DNA of 47,315 nucleotides from M55B127 sp035269185. Its GTDB lineage: Bacteria; Bacillota; Halanaerobiia; Halanaerobiales; M55B127. The notes below the pieces were generated by a model that was given only the letters and a program-made list of their open reading frames with translations, made no database searches and had not been told where the DNA came from. The stretch spans positions 1 to 47,315 of the forward strand of contig CAYSHP010000013.1 of assembly GCA_964430875.1 (NCBI GenBank). The letters run 5' to 3'. A program made the position numbers and the translations under genes. Below, in pieces: positions 1-8,000 of this stretch (the stretch's first letter is position 1; each line of letters opens with the position of its first letter).

Positions 1-61
1 TTGCAATTTCAATGATTGGTTGCATCTTTGCTTCTTGTGCTATTTGAATATCACTCTTCAA
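1..61 (-). CDS. fhs: Formate--tetrahydrofolate ligase, N-terminal fragment
   Basis: Only the first 20 codons lie in the window; the gene continues past base 1. The start is TTG at 61-59, about seven bases after a strong ribosome binding site (CTCCCCC on the plus strand, 68-74). The peptide begins LKSDIQIAQEAKMQPIIEIA, which closely matches the highly conserved N-terminus of formate-THF ligase (usual form MK(S/T)DIEIAQEAKMKPI). The cytosolic enzyme interconverts formate, ATP and THF with 10-formyl-THF. With the hut genes nearby it could run in reverse and yield ATP from histidine-derived one-carbon units. The identification rests on this short motif alone, so it is good but not certain. Confidence 0.8.
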   Translation of the reverse strand, partial: MKSDIQIAQEAKMQPIIEIA

Positions 62-154
62 ATTATCTCCCCCTTTTATTTTTAAAAATATTATATTAAC
101 AATTAATTAAATTCTTGATTAAAATTGAAAATCCTTTAAATAAATTTAATTATA

Positions 155-196
155 TTAAATAAAATTAAAATAATGCCAGTTTATAAACTGGCATTA
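155..196 (-). terminator. Rho-independent terminator after ftsH
   Basis: A perfect 26-bp palindrome with half-sites TAATGCCAGTTTA and TAAACTGGCATTA spans 171-196. On the minus strand it is followed by a T-rich run (155-170). It lies 80 bases after the ftsH stop and separates that operon from fhs. Confidence 0.85.
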
Positions 197-276
197 TTAG
201 TATTCAGAGTTAACATACTCTATTTAACTGCATATTATTAATTTATCAAAATTTAAATTATATTTAATAAATAGTA

Positions 277-2250
277 TTATTGGTTTTCAGCAGATTTTAC
301 TTTTTCTTCATCTTCTTCACTATTTTCTTTAACTTCTTCATTTTTTTCTTCATCTACTATTTCAACAGTTGGTTCATCAACTTTATCTTTTTGTTCTTCT
401 TTTTCTTCATCTTTTTGATTATTATTATTACCATATTCATCTTCTGGAGTTAATTCTTTATCTTCAATCAATTTATTAATTTGTTTAGCGTTTAGAGTTT
501 CTTTTTCTTTTAATGCTGCGACAATTCTTTCTACAGCATCTCTATTTTCTTTAAGAAGATTCTGGGCTTTTTCATAACAATATTCAATAATTGATCTAAC
601 TTCTCTATCAATTTCTGCAGCAACTTTTTCACTATAGTTACGGCTTCTAGAAATATCACGGCCTAAGAAAACCTGTTCATCATGTTTTTGACCTAAGGTT
701 AGATGTCCGACTTTATCACTCATACCATATTCTGTAACCATAGCACGTGCTATCTTAGTAGCTCTTTCCAAATCATTTTGGGCACCAGTACTAATATCTT
801 CTAAGAATATATCTTCAGCTGCTCTACCACCGAGTAACGAGGTTATTTTATCAAATAACTCACGCTTAGTCATAAAGTTTTTATCATCTTCTGGTAATGG
901 TATAGTAAATCCACCAGCTCTACCTCTCGGAATTATAGAAACTTTATGAGTACGATCAGCATGCTCTAAAAGTTCACCTAATAAAGCATGGCCTGTTTCG
1001 TGATAAGCAACTAAATTTTTCTCTTTTTCATTAATAACTCTACTTTTCTTTTGTGGACCGGCAATAACACGGTCAATAGCATCGTCAAATTCAACCATTG
1101 AAATGACATCTTTATCTCTACGAGCTGCCAAAATAGCAGCTTCATTAGCAAGATTCTCCATGTCAGCACCAGTGAAGCCAGGAGTTCTTCTTGCCAGAAC
1201 TTCCATGTCTACACTATCATCAACCGGTTTATTTCTTACATGTATCTTTAAGATCGCTTCTCTTGCTTTACGATCTGGGCGATCAACTATTACCTGTCTA
1301 TCAAATCTACCCGGCCTTAGTAAAGCAGGGTCTAAGATGTCCGGTCTATTGGTTGCTGCCATTAAGATGATACCTTCATTAGGTTCAAAACCATCCATTT
1401 CAACCAATAATTGGTTTAAAGTTTGTTCTCTTTCATCATGGCCGCCACCTAATCCAGCACCACGTTGTCTACCTACAGCATCTAATTCATCGACAAAAAT
1501 AATACATGGAGCATTTTCTTTGCCTTTTTCAAATAAATCTCTAACTCTAGAAGCACCTACACCTACAAACATTTCTACGAAATCTGAACCACTTATAAAA
1601 TAAAATGGTACACCGGCTTCTCCGGAAACTGCTTTAGCCATTAGAGTTTTACCAGTACCAGGAGGTCCAACTAAAAGAACACCTTTAGGAACTTCTGCTC
1701 CTAATCTTGCAAATTTTTTCGGGTTCTTTAAAAATTCAACTACCTCCTGTAATTCTTCCTTAATTTCCTCATAATTTGCAACATCTTCAAATGAAATATC
1801 ATCTTTATTTTCATTTAATTTAGCCTTGCTTTTCCCAAACGACATCATCTTACTCCCGCCGCCCTGCATTCTCTGCATTAGGAAAAACCAAGCACCAATT
1901 AAAATAATTATCGGAAGAACATAACCCAAAATGCTCACCCACCAGGGGGCACTAGGTTGTGGCTTTGTCTTGATATTTACATTAGCAGCTCGAAGTTCCT
2001 GCATTATTACCGGAATCGATTCGGGGGGGATTGGTACTGTGAACTGTTGCCCCTCTAATGTACCGGTAACTTTCTCATTTCCTATAATAGTAACAGTATT
2101 TATATTTCCATTTTCAATTGCTTGCAACATTTCTGAATAACTAAAGTTCTCTAGAGTTTGAGGAGACTGCTGCATAAAAAATTGTGCAACAAGTATTGAA
2201 ATTGCTATTAGTAGTAGATAAAATCCTATATTTTTTATAAACTTATTCAA
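277..2250 (-). CDS. ftsH: ATP-dependent zinc metalloprotease FtsH
   Basis: Membrane-anchored AAA+ protease that degrades misfolded membrane proteins and regulatory substrates. The 657 residues show two N-terminal membrane segments (about 8-26 and 102-124) flanking the extracytoplasmic domain. Walker A GPPGTGKT is at 195-202, Walker B IIFVDELDA near 250-258, and the SRH region near 300-320. The zinc site HETGH is at 417-421, with the third ligand in the SLLGGRAAED region near 490. Residues after about 615 are a Lys/Glu-rich, strongly acidic tail. The start is TTG at 2250 behind GGGAGG nine bases upstream. It is last in tilS-hpt-ftsH but also has its own promoter-like sequence. Confidence 0.97.
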   Translation of the reverse strand: MNKFIKNIGFYLLLIAISILVAQFFMQQSPQTLENFSYSEMLQAIENGNINTVTIIGNEKVTGTLEGQQFTVPIPPESIPVIMQELRAANVNIKTKPQPSAPWWVSILGYVLPIIILIGAWFFLMQRMQGGGSKMMSFGKSKAKLNENKDDISFEDVANYEEIKEELQEVVEFLKNPKKFARLGAEVPKGVLLVGPPGTGKTLMAKAVSGEAGVPFYFISGSDFVEMFVGVGASRVRDLFEKGKENAPCIIFVDELDAVGRQRGAGLGGGHDEREQTLNQLLVEMDGFEPNEGIILMAATNRPDILDPALLRPGRFDRQVIVDRPDRKAREAILKIHVRNKPVDDSVDMEVLARRTPGFTGADMENLANEAAILAARRDKDVISMVEFDDAIDRVIAGPQKKSRVINEKEKNLVAYHETGHALLGELLEHADRTHKVSIIPRGRAGGFTIPLPEDDKNFMTKRELFDKITSLLGGRAAEDIFLEDISTGAQNDLERATKIARAMVTEYGMSDKVGHLTLGQKHDEQVFLGRDISRSRNYSEKVAAEIDREVRSIIEYCYEKAQNLLKENRDAVERIVAALKEKETLNAKQINKLIEDKELTPEDEYGNNNNQKDEEKEEQKDKVDEPTVEIVDEEKNEEVKENSEEDEEKVKSAENQ

Positions 2251-2294
2251 ATTACAGTTCCTCCCTTCCTACAAATATACCCATACAGTAAGAT

Positions 2295-2323
2295 ATTATA
2301 ACATAAGTCTATTACTTTGTAAA
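2295..2323 (-). promoter_or_regulatory. Candidate sigma-A promoter for ftsH
   Basis: On the minus strand, TTTACA (2323-2318) is separated by 17 bases from TATAAT (2300-2295), with a TGT extended -10 just before it. It lies in the 82-base gap between hpt and ftsH. This suggests ftsH can be expressed independently of tilS-hpt. Confidence 0.65.
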
Positions 2324-2332
2324 TGTATTAAA

Positions 2333-2890
2333 TTACATATACATTTCTTCTTTTAAAACACCTATATAAGGTAAATTTCTATATTTCTCTTTATAATCTA
2401 ATCCATATCCAACCACAAATTTATCTGGAACTTCAAAACCATTAAAATCAGCTTTTACTTCTTTTTCAACTCTTCTTTCCGGTTTGTCTAAAAGGGTTGC
2501 TACTTTTATATCAGCAGGTTCTCTAGTTTTTAGTAAATCAATTACATGTTTTAAAGTTAAACCAGTATCCATAATATCTTCTATTATTAAAACATTTCTA
2601 CCTTCTATGTTTTCTTCAAGGTCTTTTATTATTCTAACCATGCCAGAAGAAGATGTTCCTTCATAACTCGACACATCCATGAAATCAAATACAACAGGTA
2701 AATTAATATGTCTAGCCAAATCAGACATAAATAAAATTGCTCCCCTTAAGACACATAACATAACTATATCATCATCTTCATTATAAGCTTTCGTTATTTC
2801 TTGGCCCATTTCTTTAATTCTTTGTTGGATTTGTTCTTCCGTTAAGATTACTTCGTCAATATCTTCATTAAAAACATGCTCATCTTTCAT
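2333..2890 (-). CDS. hpt: Hypoxanthine phosphoribosyltransferase
   Basis: Purine-salvage enzyme that joins hypoxanthine (and usually guanine) to PRPP to make IMP or GMP in the cytosol. The 185 residues carry the LRG loop (48-50) and the PRPP-binding signature VLIIEDIMDTGLTL (100-113), with the acidic pair at 104-105. The C-terminal base-binding stretch is VGYGLDYKEKYRNLPYIG (160-177). The ATG start is one base past the tilS stop, and its GGAGG lies inside the end of tilS, so the two genes are very likely co-translated. The tilS-hpt-ftsH order is the classic Bacillota arrangement. Confidence 0.95.
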   Translation of the reverse strand: MKDEHVFNEDIDEVILTEEQIQQRIKEMGQEITKAYNEDDDIVMLCVLRGAILFMSDLARHINLPVVFDFMDVSSYEGTSSSGMVRIIKDLEENIEGRNVLIIEDIMDTGLTLKHVIDLLKTREPADIKVATLLDKPERRVEKEVKADFNGFEVPDKFVVGYGLDYKEKYRNLPYIGVLKEEMYM

Positions 2891-2891
2891 T

Positions 2892-4304
2892 TTATTTATT
2901 ATCCTCCTTCTGGTATTTAAGTAAAACTGTTTTTTTACTTTCTTTTGTTAATTTAAACCTATCATCCATTCTAAATCCACAAATCCACAGTAATCTATCT
3001 TGGTTATCAAATAAAAGTGGAATTTTATCTCTCTTAAAATCAGGAACTTTTTTATCAATAAAATAATCTTTAACTTTCTTATGTCCCTTCATTCCTAATG
3101 GTATAAATTTATCACCCTCTTTTCTGTTTCTAACTACGAACGGTAAACTTACTTTATTATAATCAAGCAAACAATATTTATCATCTTTATAATTTCGCCA
3201 ATCTAAGACATCATCTTTAAACTTAACTATTAACTTCTGATTGAATGGTAAAGAAAAGTCTCCTTCTCCCTTTATAGTTTTACTATAAGGTTTTTCCCCT
3301 TTAAAAGTCCCTTTTAATACATACAATTTATCATAGGAAATTTTTAAATTAATATCATCCGGTAAATCTAAGAGATCACCAGTATTATTTTCCTCTATAA
3401 ACTTTATTATATCACTATAATGCTTATAATAAAAATTATCTACACTACCTTTTAAATTAAAGATAATAATATTTATAATTCTTTTAATAATGGCAGGATG
3501 AATCTCTTTAAGTTTTTCTAAATCTAAAATATAGTTATTTTGCGAACTTTCAATTAAAATCTCTTTTAATACATCTTGACTATACATTTCTAAAAAATCA
3601 AAATCTTCTTTTATGGTATCAGACATTTTTGCAATAACCTGTTTAGCATTTGGATTAAGCTGTTCTTCAATTAGAGGAAGGATATTATTTCTGATCCTGT
3701 TTCTACTATATAAGTTGCTTTTATTACTTGGGTCAAAAACTGGTTTTAAATTTTTATAATTACAATAATCTAAAATCTCTGACCTATAAAAAATTAAGAT
3801 GGGATGTATAATTTCCATCCCATTAATTTTCTGATCATCATCAATTCCTTTCAACCCACGCAAACCAGTACCTCTGAAAATATTAAAAAGCACTGTTTCA
3901 ACTAAATCATCTTTATTATGAGCTAGACTCACTTTGTTTATATTCTCTTTCTTATATATTTCATTTAAAAATTTAAATCTTATTTCACGTGCTCCTTCTT
4001 CAGGAGATAGATTATTTGCTTTCACATATTCAGGAACATCATATTTCTCGATAATAGTCTGGATATTTCTTTTTTTACAAAAAATTTTAACAAAGGCTGC
4101 TTCTTCATCAGCTTCCTCTCTAAAAGAGTGATTCAAATGAAAAACAATAAGTTTTAGATTAAATTTATTTTTAATATTATAGAACAAATTTAACATAGTT
4201 AGGGAATCTGGCCCCCCAGATACCCCTAATAATATTTTATCATTATGTTCTATTAAATTATTTTTAATTAAATTTTTTTTAAATCTATCTTCAAAATTAA
4301 TCAT
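2892..4304 (-). CDS. tilS: tRNA(Ile)-lysidine synthase
   Basis: Modifies the wobble cytidine of tRNA-Ile(CAU) to lysidine with ATP and lysine, so that the tRNA reads AUA. The 470 residues begin with the N-type PP-loop SGGPDS (29-34). The family motif HNKDDLVETVLFNIFRGTGL follows in the catalytic domain. The C-terminal TilS domain is recognisable from FVVRNRKEGDKFIPLGMKG and the terminal WICGFRMDDRF. Length is typical. The ATG start has a GGAAGG rather far upstream (14 bases), but no in-frame alternative fits better. It is the first gene of tilS-hpt-ftsH; the usual upstream partners divIC and the S1 gene sit about 30 kb away. Confidence 0.95.
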   Translation of the reverse strand: MINFEDRFKKNLIKNNLIEHNDKILLGVSGGPDSLTMLNLFYNIKNKFNLKLIVFHLNHSFREEADEEAAFVKIFCKKRNIQTIIEKYDVPEYVKANNLSPEEGAREIRFKFLNEIYKKENINKVSLAHNKDDLVETVLFNIFRGTGLRGLKGIDDDQKINGMEIIHPILIFYRSEILDYCNYKNLKPVFDPSNKSNLYSRNRIRNNILPLIEEQLNPNAKQVIAKMSDTIKEDFDFLEMYSQDVLKEILIESSQNNYILDLEKLKEIHPAIIKRIINIIIFNLKGSVDNFYYKHYSDIIKFIEENNTGDLLDLPDDINLKISYDKLYVLKGTFKGEKPYSKTIKGEGDFSLPFNQKLIVKFKDDVLDWRNYKDDKYCLLDYNKVSLPFVVRNRKEGDKFIPLGMKGHKKVKDYFIDKKVPDFKRDKIPLLFDNQDRLLWICGFRMDDRFKLTKESKKTVLLKYQKEDNK

Positions 4305-4387
4305 AAGAAATATATGTTCCTTCCATTTTAACGTCTAATTAAATATTCAATATTAAATGAATATCTCCTTCTAACTTTACAAATCAA

Positions 4388-5281
4388 TTATATGTTCTTA
4401 ACTTTAGGATCAATCTCATCTCTTAACCAATCAGAAATTAAATTCAAACTAAATACTATCGCCATTAATGTTAAACCAGGAAAAACAATCAGCCACCATT
4501 TACCAGCATAAAGATAGTTTCTTCCTTGGGAGATCATCATACCTAAGGAAGGTTGTGTTACCGGTACACCAACCCCTAAAAAACTCAGAGTTGCTTCAAG
4601 CATAACTGCAATACCAAAATCAACAGCTCCTACAACTAGTAGCGGAGAAATAGAATTCGGTAGAACATGCTTAAAAATAGTTCTCATATTAGTGCCGCCA
4701 ATTGCCTGGCTGGCAAGAACATATTCTTCTTCTTTTACCGATAATACTTCTCCCCTGATTGTCCTGGCATATTGAACCCAATCTGAAATAACAATAGCTA
4801 AAATAACTAATGCAATACTACTATTCCGGAATATTCCTAAAAGAAGCATCGCAATTAAAGTTTTTGAAAATGATAAAACTGTATCAGCAGTACGCATCAC
4901 TATGGAATCAAAAATACCACCAAAAAAACCAGCAAAAAGACCAACCCCACCACCTAATAAACCTGAAATCGTGACTACACTAAATCCTACAATAAAGGAA
5001 GTACGGCTACCATATAAAATAGTACTAAATACACCTCTACCCTGAACATCAGTACCTAAAATATAAGGATACTGTCCACCTTCCATCCAAACAGGTGGTA
5101 AAAGGGATTCAGACAGACTCAACTTTTCCATTTCATAGGGATTCTGGGGTGCGATTAAAGGAGCAAAAACAGCTCCTAAAAATAACAATGTTATCACTAT
5201 TAAAGCTCCCACTGCTAACGGCTGACTTATAAAATGCTTAAACACTTTTGTTTTTCTAAACTCATTTATTTTTTTAAACAT
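4388..5281 (-). CDS. Peptide/nickel-type ABC transporter permease, DppC/OppC family
   Basis: Second inner-membrane permease of an oligopeptide-type importer. The 297 residues have an N-terminal membrane segment (about 21-46), the family sequence FAPLIAPQNPY, and about five further hydrophobic segments. The cytoplasmic EAA loop is visible as EYVLASQAIGGTNMRTIFKH. It starts 12 bases after the other permease, with a GGTGAT binding site. No ATPase subunits (DppD/DppF) follow; the next gene is tilS. Energy must come from ATPases encoded elsewhere. The substrate cannot be read from the sequence, but the position directly after the hut operon makes histidine-containing peptides a reasonable guess. 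Confidence 0.9.
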   Translation of the reverse strand: MFKKINEFRKTKVFKHFISQPLAVGALIVITLLFLGAVFAPLIAPQNPYEMEKLSLSESLLPPVWMEGGQYPYILGTDVQGRGVFSTILYGSRTSFIVGFSVVTISGLLGGGVGLFAGFFGGIFDSIVMRTADTVLSFSKTLIAMLLLGIFRNSSIALVILAIVISDWVQYARTIRGEVLSVKEEEYVLASQAIGGTNMRTIFKHVLPNSISPLLVVGAVDFGIAVMLEATLSFLGVGVPVTQPSLGMMISQGRNYLYAGKWWLIVFPGLTLMAIVFSLNLISDWLRDEIDPKVKNI

Positions 5282-5293
5282 ATTATCATCACC

Positions 5294-6262
5294 TTATTTA
5301 TACCTTATTTTAGGATTTAAGAAAGCATATGAAATATCAACTATGACATTTAACATCACAACTATTAAAGCAACAATGATTACATAAGTCGCAACTACGG
5401 GAAAATCGCTTTCATATAAAGAATTAAGTAGTAAATTTCCTGCACCCGGCCATTGAAAAATACTTTCTGTTACAATGGCAAAACCAATTAACTGTCCAAA
5501 CTGTAGTCCTATCATTGTTACTACAGGTATTAAGGCATTACGAAGGGCATGTTTAAATAAAACTCTTTTACCTTTTAAACCTTTTGCCCAAGCAGTTCTT
5601 ACATACTCTGCTCCTAATACTTCTAGCATAGATCCACGCGTGATTCTAAATAATAATGCCATTTGGAACATTCCCAAAGTAAAGGCGGGCATGATAATAT
5701 GTCTCCAGCCATCAATTGTTAAAAGCCCACTTCTCCAGAAATTGAAAATAGTTATTGTTTCTCCACGGCCTGAAGAAGGCATTATACCTAAAACAATCGA
5801 AAATAAATATATTAATAAAATACCAACTAAAAATGTAGGTAAAGAAACTCCAAATAGAGAACCAGTCATTAAAATTTTGCTTATTATATTCTTGGGATTT
5901 GCAGATACAAAAACACCAAAAGAAATACCTAATATAACTGCAAAAGATTCAGCCACAAAAGCAAGTTCTATACTTGCAGGTAAACGTTCTAAGATCAGCT
6001 CCATTACCGGAACCCTTGTAACATACGACATTCCAAAATTACCCTGTAAAGCATTTTTTAAAAAATTAAAATACTGTACATAAAAAGGCTCATTTAAACC
6101 AAGTGCTTCTCTAACTTCAGCCCTTTGAGCCTGAGTTGCATATCTACCGGCTAAAGTCATAACCGGATCTCCTAAATACTGAAAGATAATAAATGCTATA
6201 AATGAAACTAAAAATAATACTAAGATACCCTGTAATATTCTTCTACCAATGTAAGCACTCAT
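5294..6262 (-). CDS. Peptide/nickel-type ABC transporter permease, DppB/OppB family
   Basis: First inner-membrane permease of the peptide importer. The 322 residues open with the typical RRILQGILVLFLVSFIAFII segment. The family continues with GDPVMTLAGRYAT and LGLNEPFYVQYFNFL, then about five more membrane helices. The EAA loop is EYVRTAWAKGLKGKRVLFKH. A stem-loop sits between this gene and the upstream binding-protein gene, a common device for making permease less abundant than binding protein. ATG start. It forms a pair with the DppC-like permease 12 bases downstream. Confidence 0.92.
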   Translation of the reverse strand: MSAYIGRRILQGILVLFLVSFIAFIIFQYLGDPVMTLAGRYATQAQRAEVREALGLNEPFYVQYFNFLKNALQGNFGMSYVTRVPVMELILERLPASIELAFVAESFAVILGISFGVFVSANPKNIISKILMTGSLFGVSLPTFLVGILLIYLFSIVLGIMPSSGRGETITIFNFWRSGLLTIDGWRHIIMPAFTLGMFQMALLFRITRGSMLEVLGAEYVRTAWAKGLKGKRVLFKHALRNALIPVVTMIGLQFGQLIGFAIVTESIFQWPGAGNLLLNSLYESDFPVVATYVIIVALIVVMLNVIVDISYAFLNPKIRYK

Positions 6263-6313
6263 TAATTTATACTCCCTTCTTATTAACTTACATAATACTT
6301 TTTATATAAGAAA

Positions 6314-6340
6314 GCATGGAGCTATAAAGAAGCTCCATGC
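6314..6340 (-). promoter_or_regulatory. Intercistronic stem-loop between binding protein and permease
   Basis: Inverted repeat GCATGGAGCT / AGCTCCATGC with a 7-base loop, in the 106-base gap after the binding-protein gene. The following minus-strand sequence is only weakly T-rich (TTTCTTATAT). It looks like a partial terminator or an mRNA-stabilising hairpin rather than a full stop. Confidence 0.6.
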
Positions 6341-6368
6341 ATCATTATTAGTTTCCATGTTTTTATAA

Positions 6369-7913
6369 TTATTTCAATGACATTTCTTTAAATACTATCC
6401 ATGTATCTGATCTTGGAGTAAATTCAATACCTCTATCCTTATACATTGCATAAGTGTCTTCTTGATAGTGTAGTGGTATTACAGCTACTCTTTCCATAGC
6501 TAGTCTATTTAAATCTCTTAATATACTGGCTCTTAAATCGGGATCTACAACTTTTTTGCTAGCATCATATAGTTCATCAGCTGTAGGATCAGAATATCTA
6601 GCACCATTAAATGTACCATAACCAGTATCTTCTTCTATAGTATGCAGTAATTTTGAATAAGATCTACCGAAGTCATAAGAACCATCAAACCAACCTATTA
6701 AATAGAAATCTAGTTCATTATTCATAACTTCTTCAAAATATACTGATTTAGGTTTAGAATCAACTTCAACCTCAATACCCACTTTAGATAGATAACTTGC
6801 AACAGTAGAAGCTATTTGTTCATCCTGAACATATCTATCATTAGGAGCTGACAAGGTTATTTTAAATCCATCACCATAACCTGCTTCTTCTAATAGTTCT
6901 TTTGCTCTCTCTGGATTATATTCAAGTCTTTCGATTTTTTCACTATAACCAGTGGTTGGTGGATCTGGAATTTGAGCGGCAGGTGTTGCATGACCAAACA
7001 TAACCTTTTCAATTAATTCAGGTTCATTAATGGCCATATACATTGCTTTACGTACTTTTAGGCTTGAAGTAGGCAGATCTTCTTCATTACCTAAACCAAG
7101 ATAAATAGCACGTCTAGATGGTCTAGCAATAACCTTTAAGTTATCATTATTTTCAACTGCTTCATACATTGTTACAGGAATACCCTGTAAAATGTCAACT
7201 TCCCCACTACTTATAGTAGCAAGACGGGTTGAAGCTTCTGTGATTGGCCTAAGTTCTGCATTTTGAACTTCTGGTTCGCCTTCCCAATAGTTTTCATTAG
7301 CATTCATTTTTAAGTATGAACCTTTAACCCATTCTTCAAAGACATATGGTCCAGTACCAATTGGTTTAGTACCAACATCACCCTGGCTTCTTTCCATGGT
7401 AGATTCTTTATCTACAATAAATACCTGGTGTAAGTTCTGTACAAAATATGGAATGGGATCAGTGGTAGTAATATCAATGACCCAATCATTGCCATCTACT
7501 CTTTCCACTGATTCAATGGAAGAGCCGAAAGAAATAAACTCTGATACTTCCGGATTTTCAAGTCTTTCTTCAAAAGTATACTCTACATCTTCCCAAGTGA
7601 AATCATTACCATTGTGAAACTTAACACCTTTTCTCAATTCAAAACGCCAGGTCAAACGGTCTATTCTTTCCCAACTAGTTGCCAGAGCTGGTTTTAACTC
7701 ACCCTGGGTATTTCTCTGTAATAATCCTTCAAAAAAGTTACTCATGACTGAAAGATTAGAATCAGCATCTGAACCATGTGGATCCATTGTTCTAGGTGGT
7801 GTGTCAGTAGCCACCGTTACCTTTTGATCTTGAGCTAAAACACTCATGCTCCCTGCTAATAAAAGACTAAGTACAACAAATAAAATAAGAATTCTACTTG
7901 AATTTCTACTCAT
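6369..7913 (-). CDS. ABC transporter substrate-binding protein, family 5 (peptide)
   Basis: Extracytoplasmic solute receptor of the Opp/Dpp class. The 514 residues start with a signal peptide (about 1-27, cleavage after SVLA). The family signature follows: TPPRTMDPHGSDADSNLSVM, then LATSWERIDRLTWRFELRKG and VKFHNGNDFTWEDVEYTF. No cysteine is present around the cleavage site, so this is not a lipoprotein but a soluble periplasmic protein, as expected in a diderm. It is the first gene of the three-gene transporter operon and has its own consensus-like promoter. SD GGAGGAGAG before the ATG. Substrate specificity is not determinable here. Confidence 0.93.
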   Translation of the reverse strand: MSRNSSRILILFVVLSLLLAGSMSVLAQDQKVTVATDTPPRTMDPHGSDADSNLSVMSNFFEGLLQRNTQGELKPALATSWERIDRLTWRFELRKGVKFHNGNDFTWEDVEYTFEERLENPEVSEFISFGSSIESVERVDGNDWVIDITTTDPIPYFVQNLHQVFIVDKESTMERSQGDVGTKPIGTGPYVFEEWVKGSYLKMNANENYWEGEPEVQNAELRPITEASTRLATISSGEVDILQGIPVTMYEAVENNDNLKVIARPSRRAIYLGLGNEEDLPTSSLKVRKAMYMAINEPELIEKVMFGHATPAAQIPDPPTTGYSEKIERLEYNPERAKELLEEAGYGDGFKITLSAPNDRYVQDEQIASTVASYLSKVGIEVEVDSKPKSVYFEEVMNNELDFYLIGWFDGSYDFGRSYSKLLHTIEEDTGYGTFNGARYSDPTADELYDASKKVVDPDLRASILRDLNRLAMERVAVIPLHYQEDTYAMYKDRGIEFTPRSDTWIVFKEMSLK

Positions 7914-7946
7914 TACTCTCCTCCTTGTTTAGAATTATTATTCCTT

Positions 7947-7975
7947 ATTATATAAGAAATTATGGATTCTTTCAA
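7947..7975 (-). promoter_or_regulatory. Candidate promoter for the peptide transporter operon
   Basis: Minus-strand TTGAAA (7975-7970), a 17-base spacer, then TATAAT (7952-7947). It lies in the 83-base gap between hutH and the binding-protein gene, so the transporter can be expressed separately from hut. Confidence 0.75.
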
Positions 7976-7988
7976 ACTCACAACCAAT

Positions 7989-8000
7989 TTAACATGTTAA
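7989..8000. promoter_or_regulatory. 12-bp palindrome TTAACATGTTAA upstream of the transporter promoter
   Basis: A perfect palindrome overlapping the hutH stop codon and lying about 14 bases upstream of the transporter -35 element. It could be an operator, but in AT-rich DNA such short palindromes also arise by chance. Confidence 0.35.

Noticed and set aside
1103..1603. 166-codon plus-strand open frame opposite ftsH
   Set aside because: Lies wholly inside ftsH; no SD, and the composition is Ser/Leu-rich as expected of an antisense shadow.
4343..4364. Inverted repeat ATATTCA-N8-TGAATAT upstream of tilS
   Set aside because: Short, AT-only apart from one C/G pair, no matching promoter spacing; likely chance.
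5475..6083. 202-codon plus-strand open frame opposite the DppB-like permease
   Set aside because: Antisense shadow of a well-supported permease; no recognisable motif or SD.
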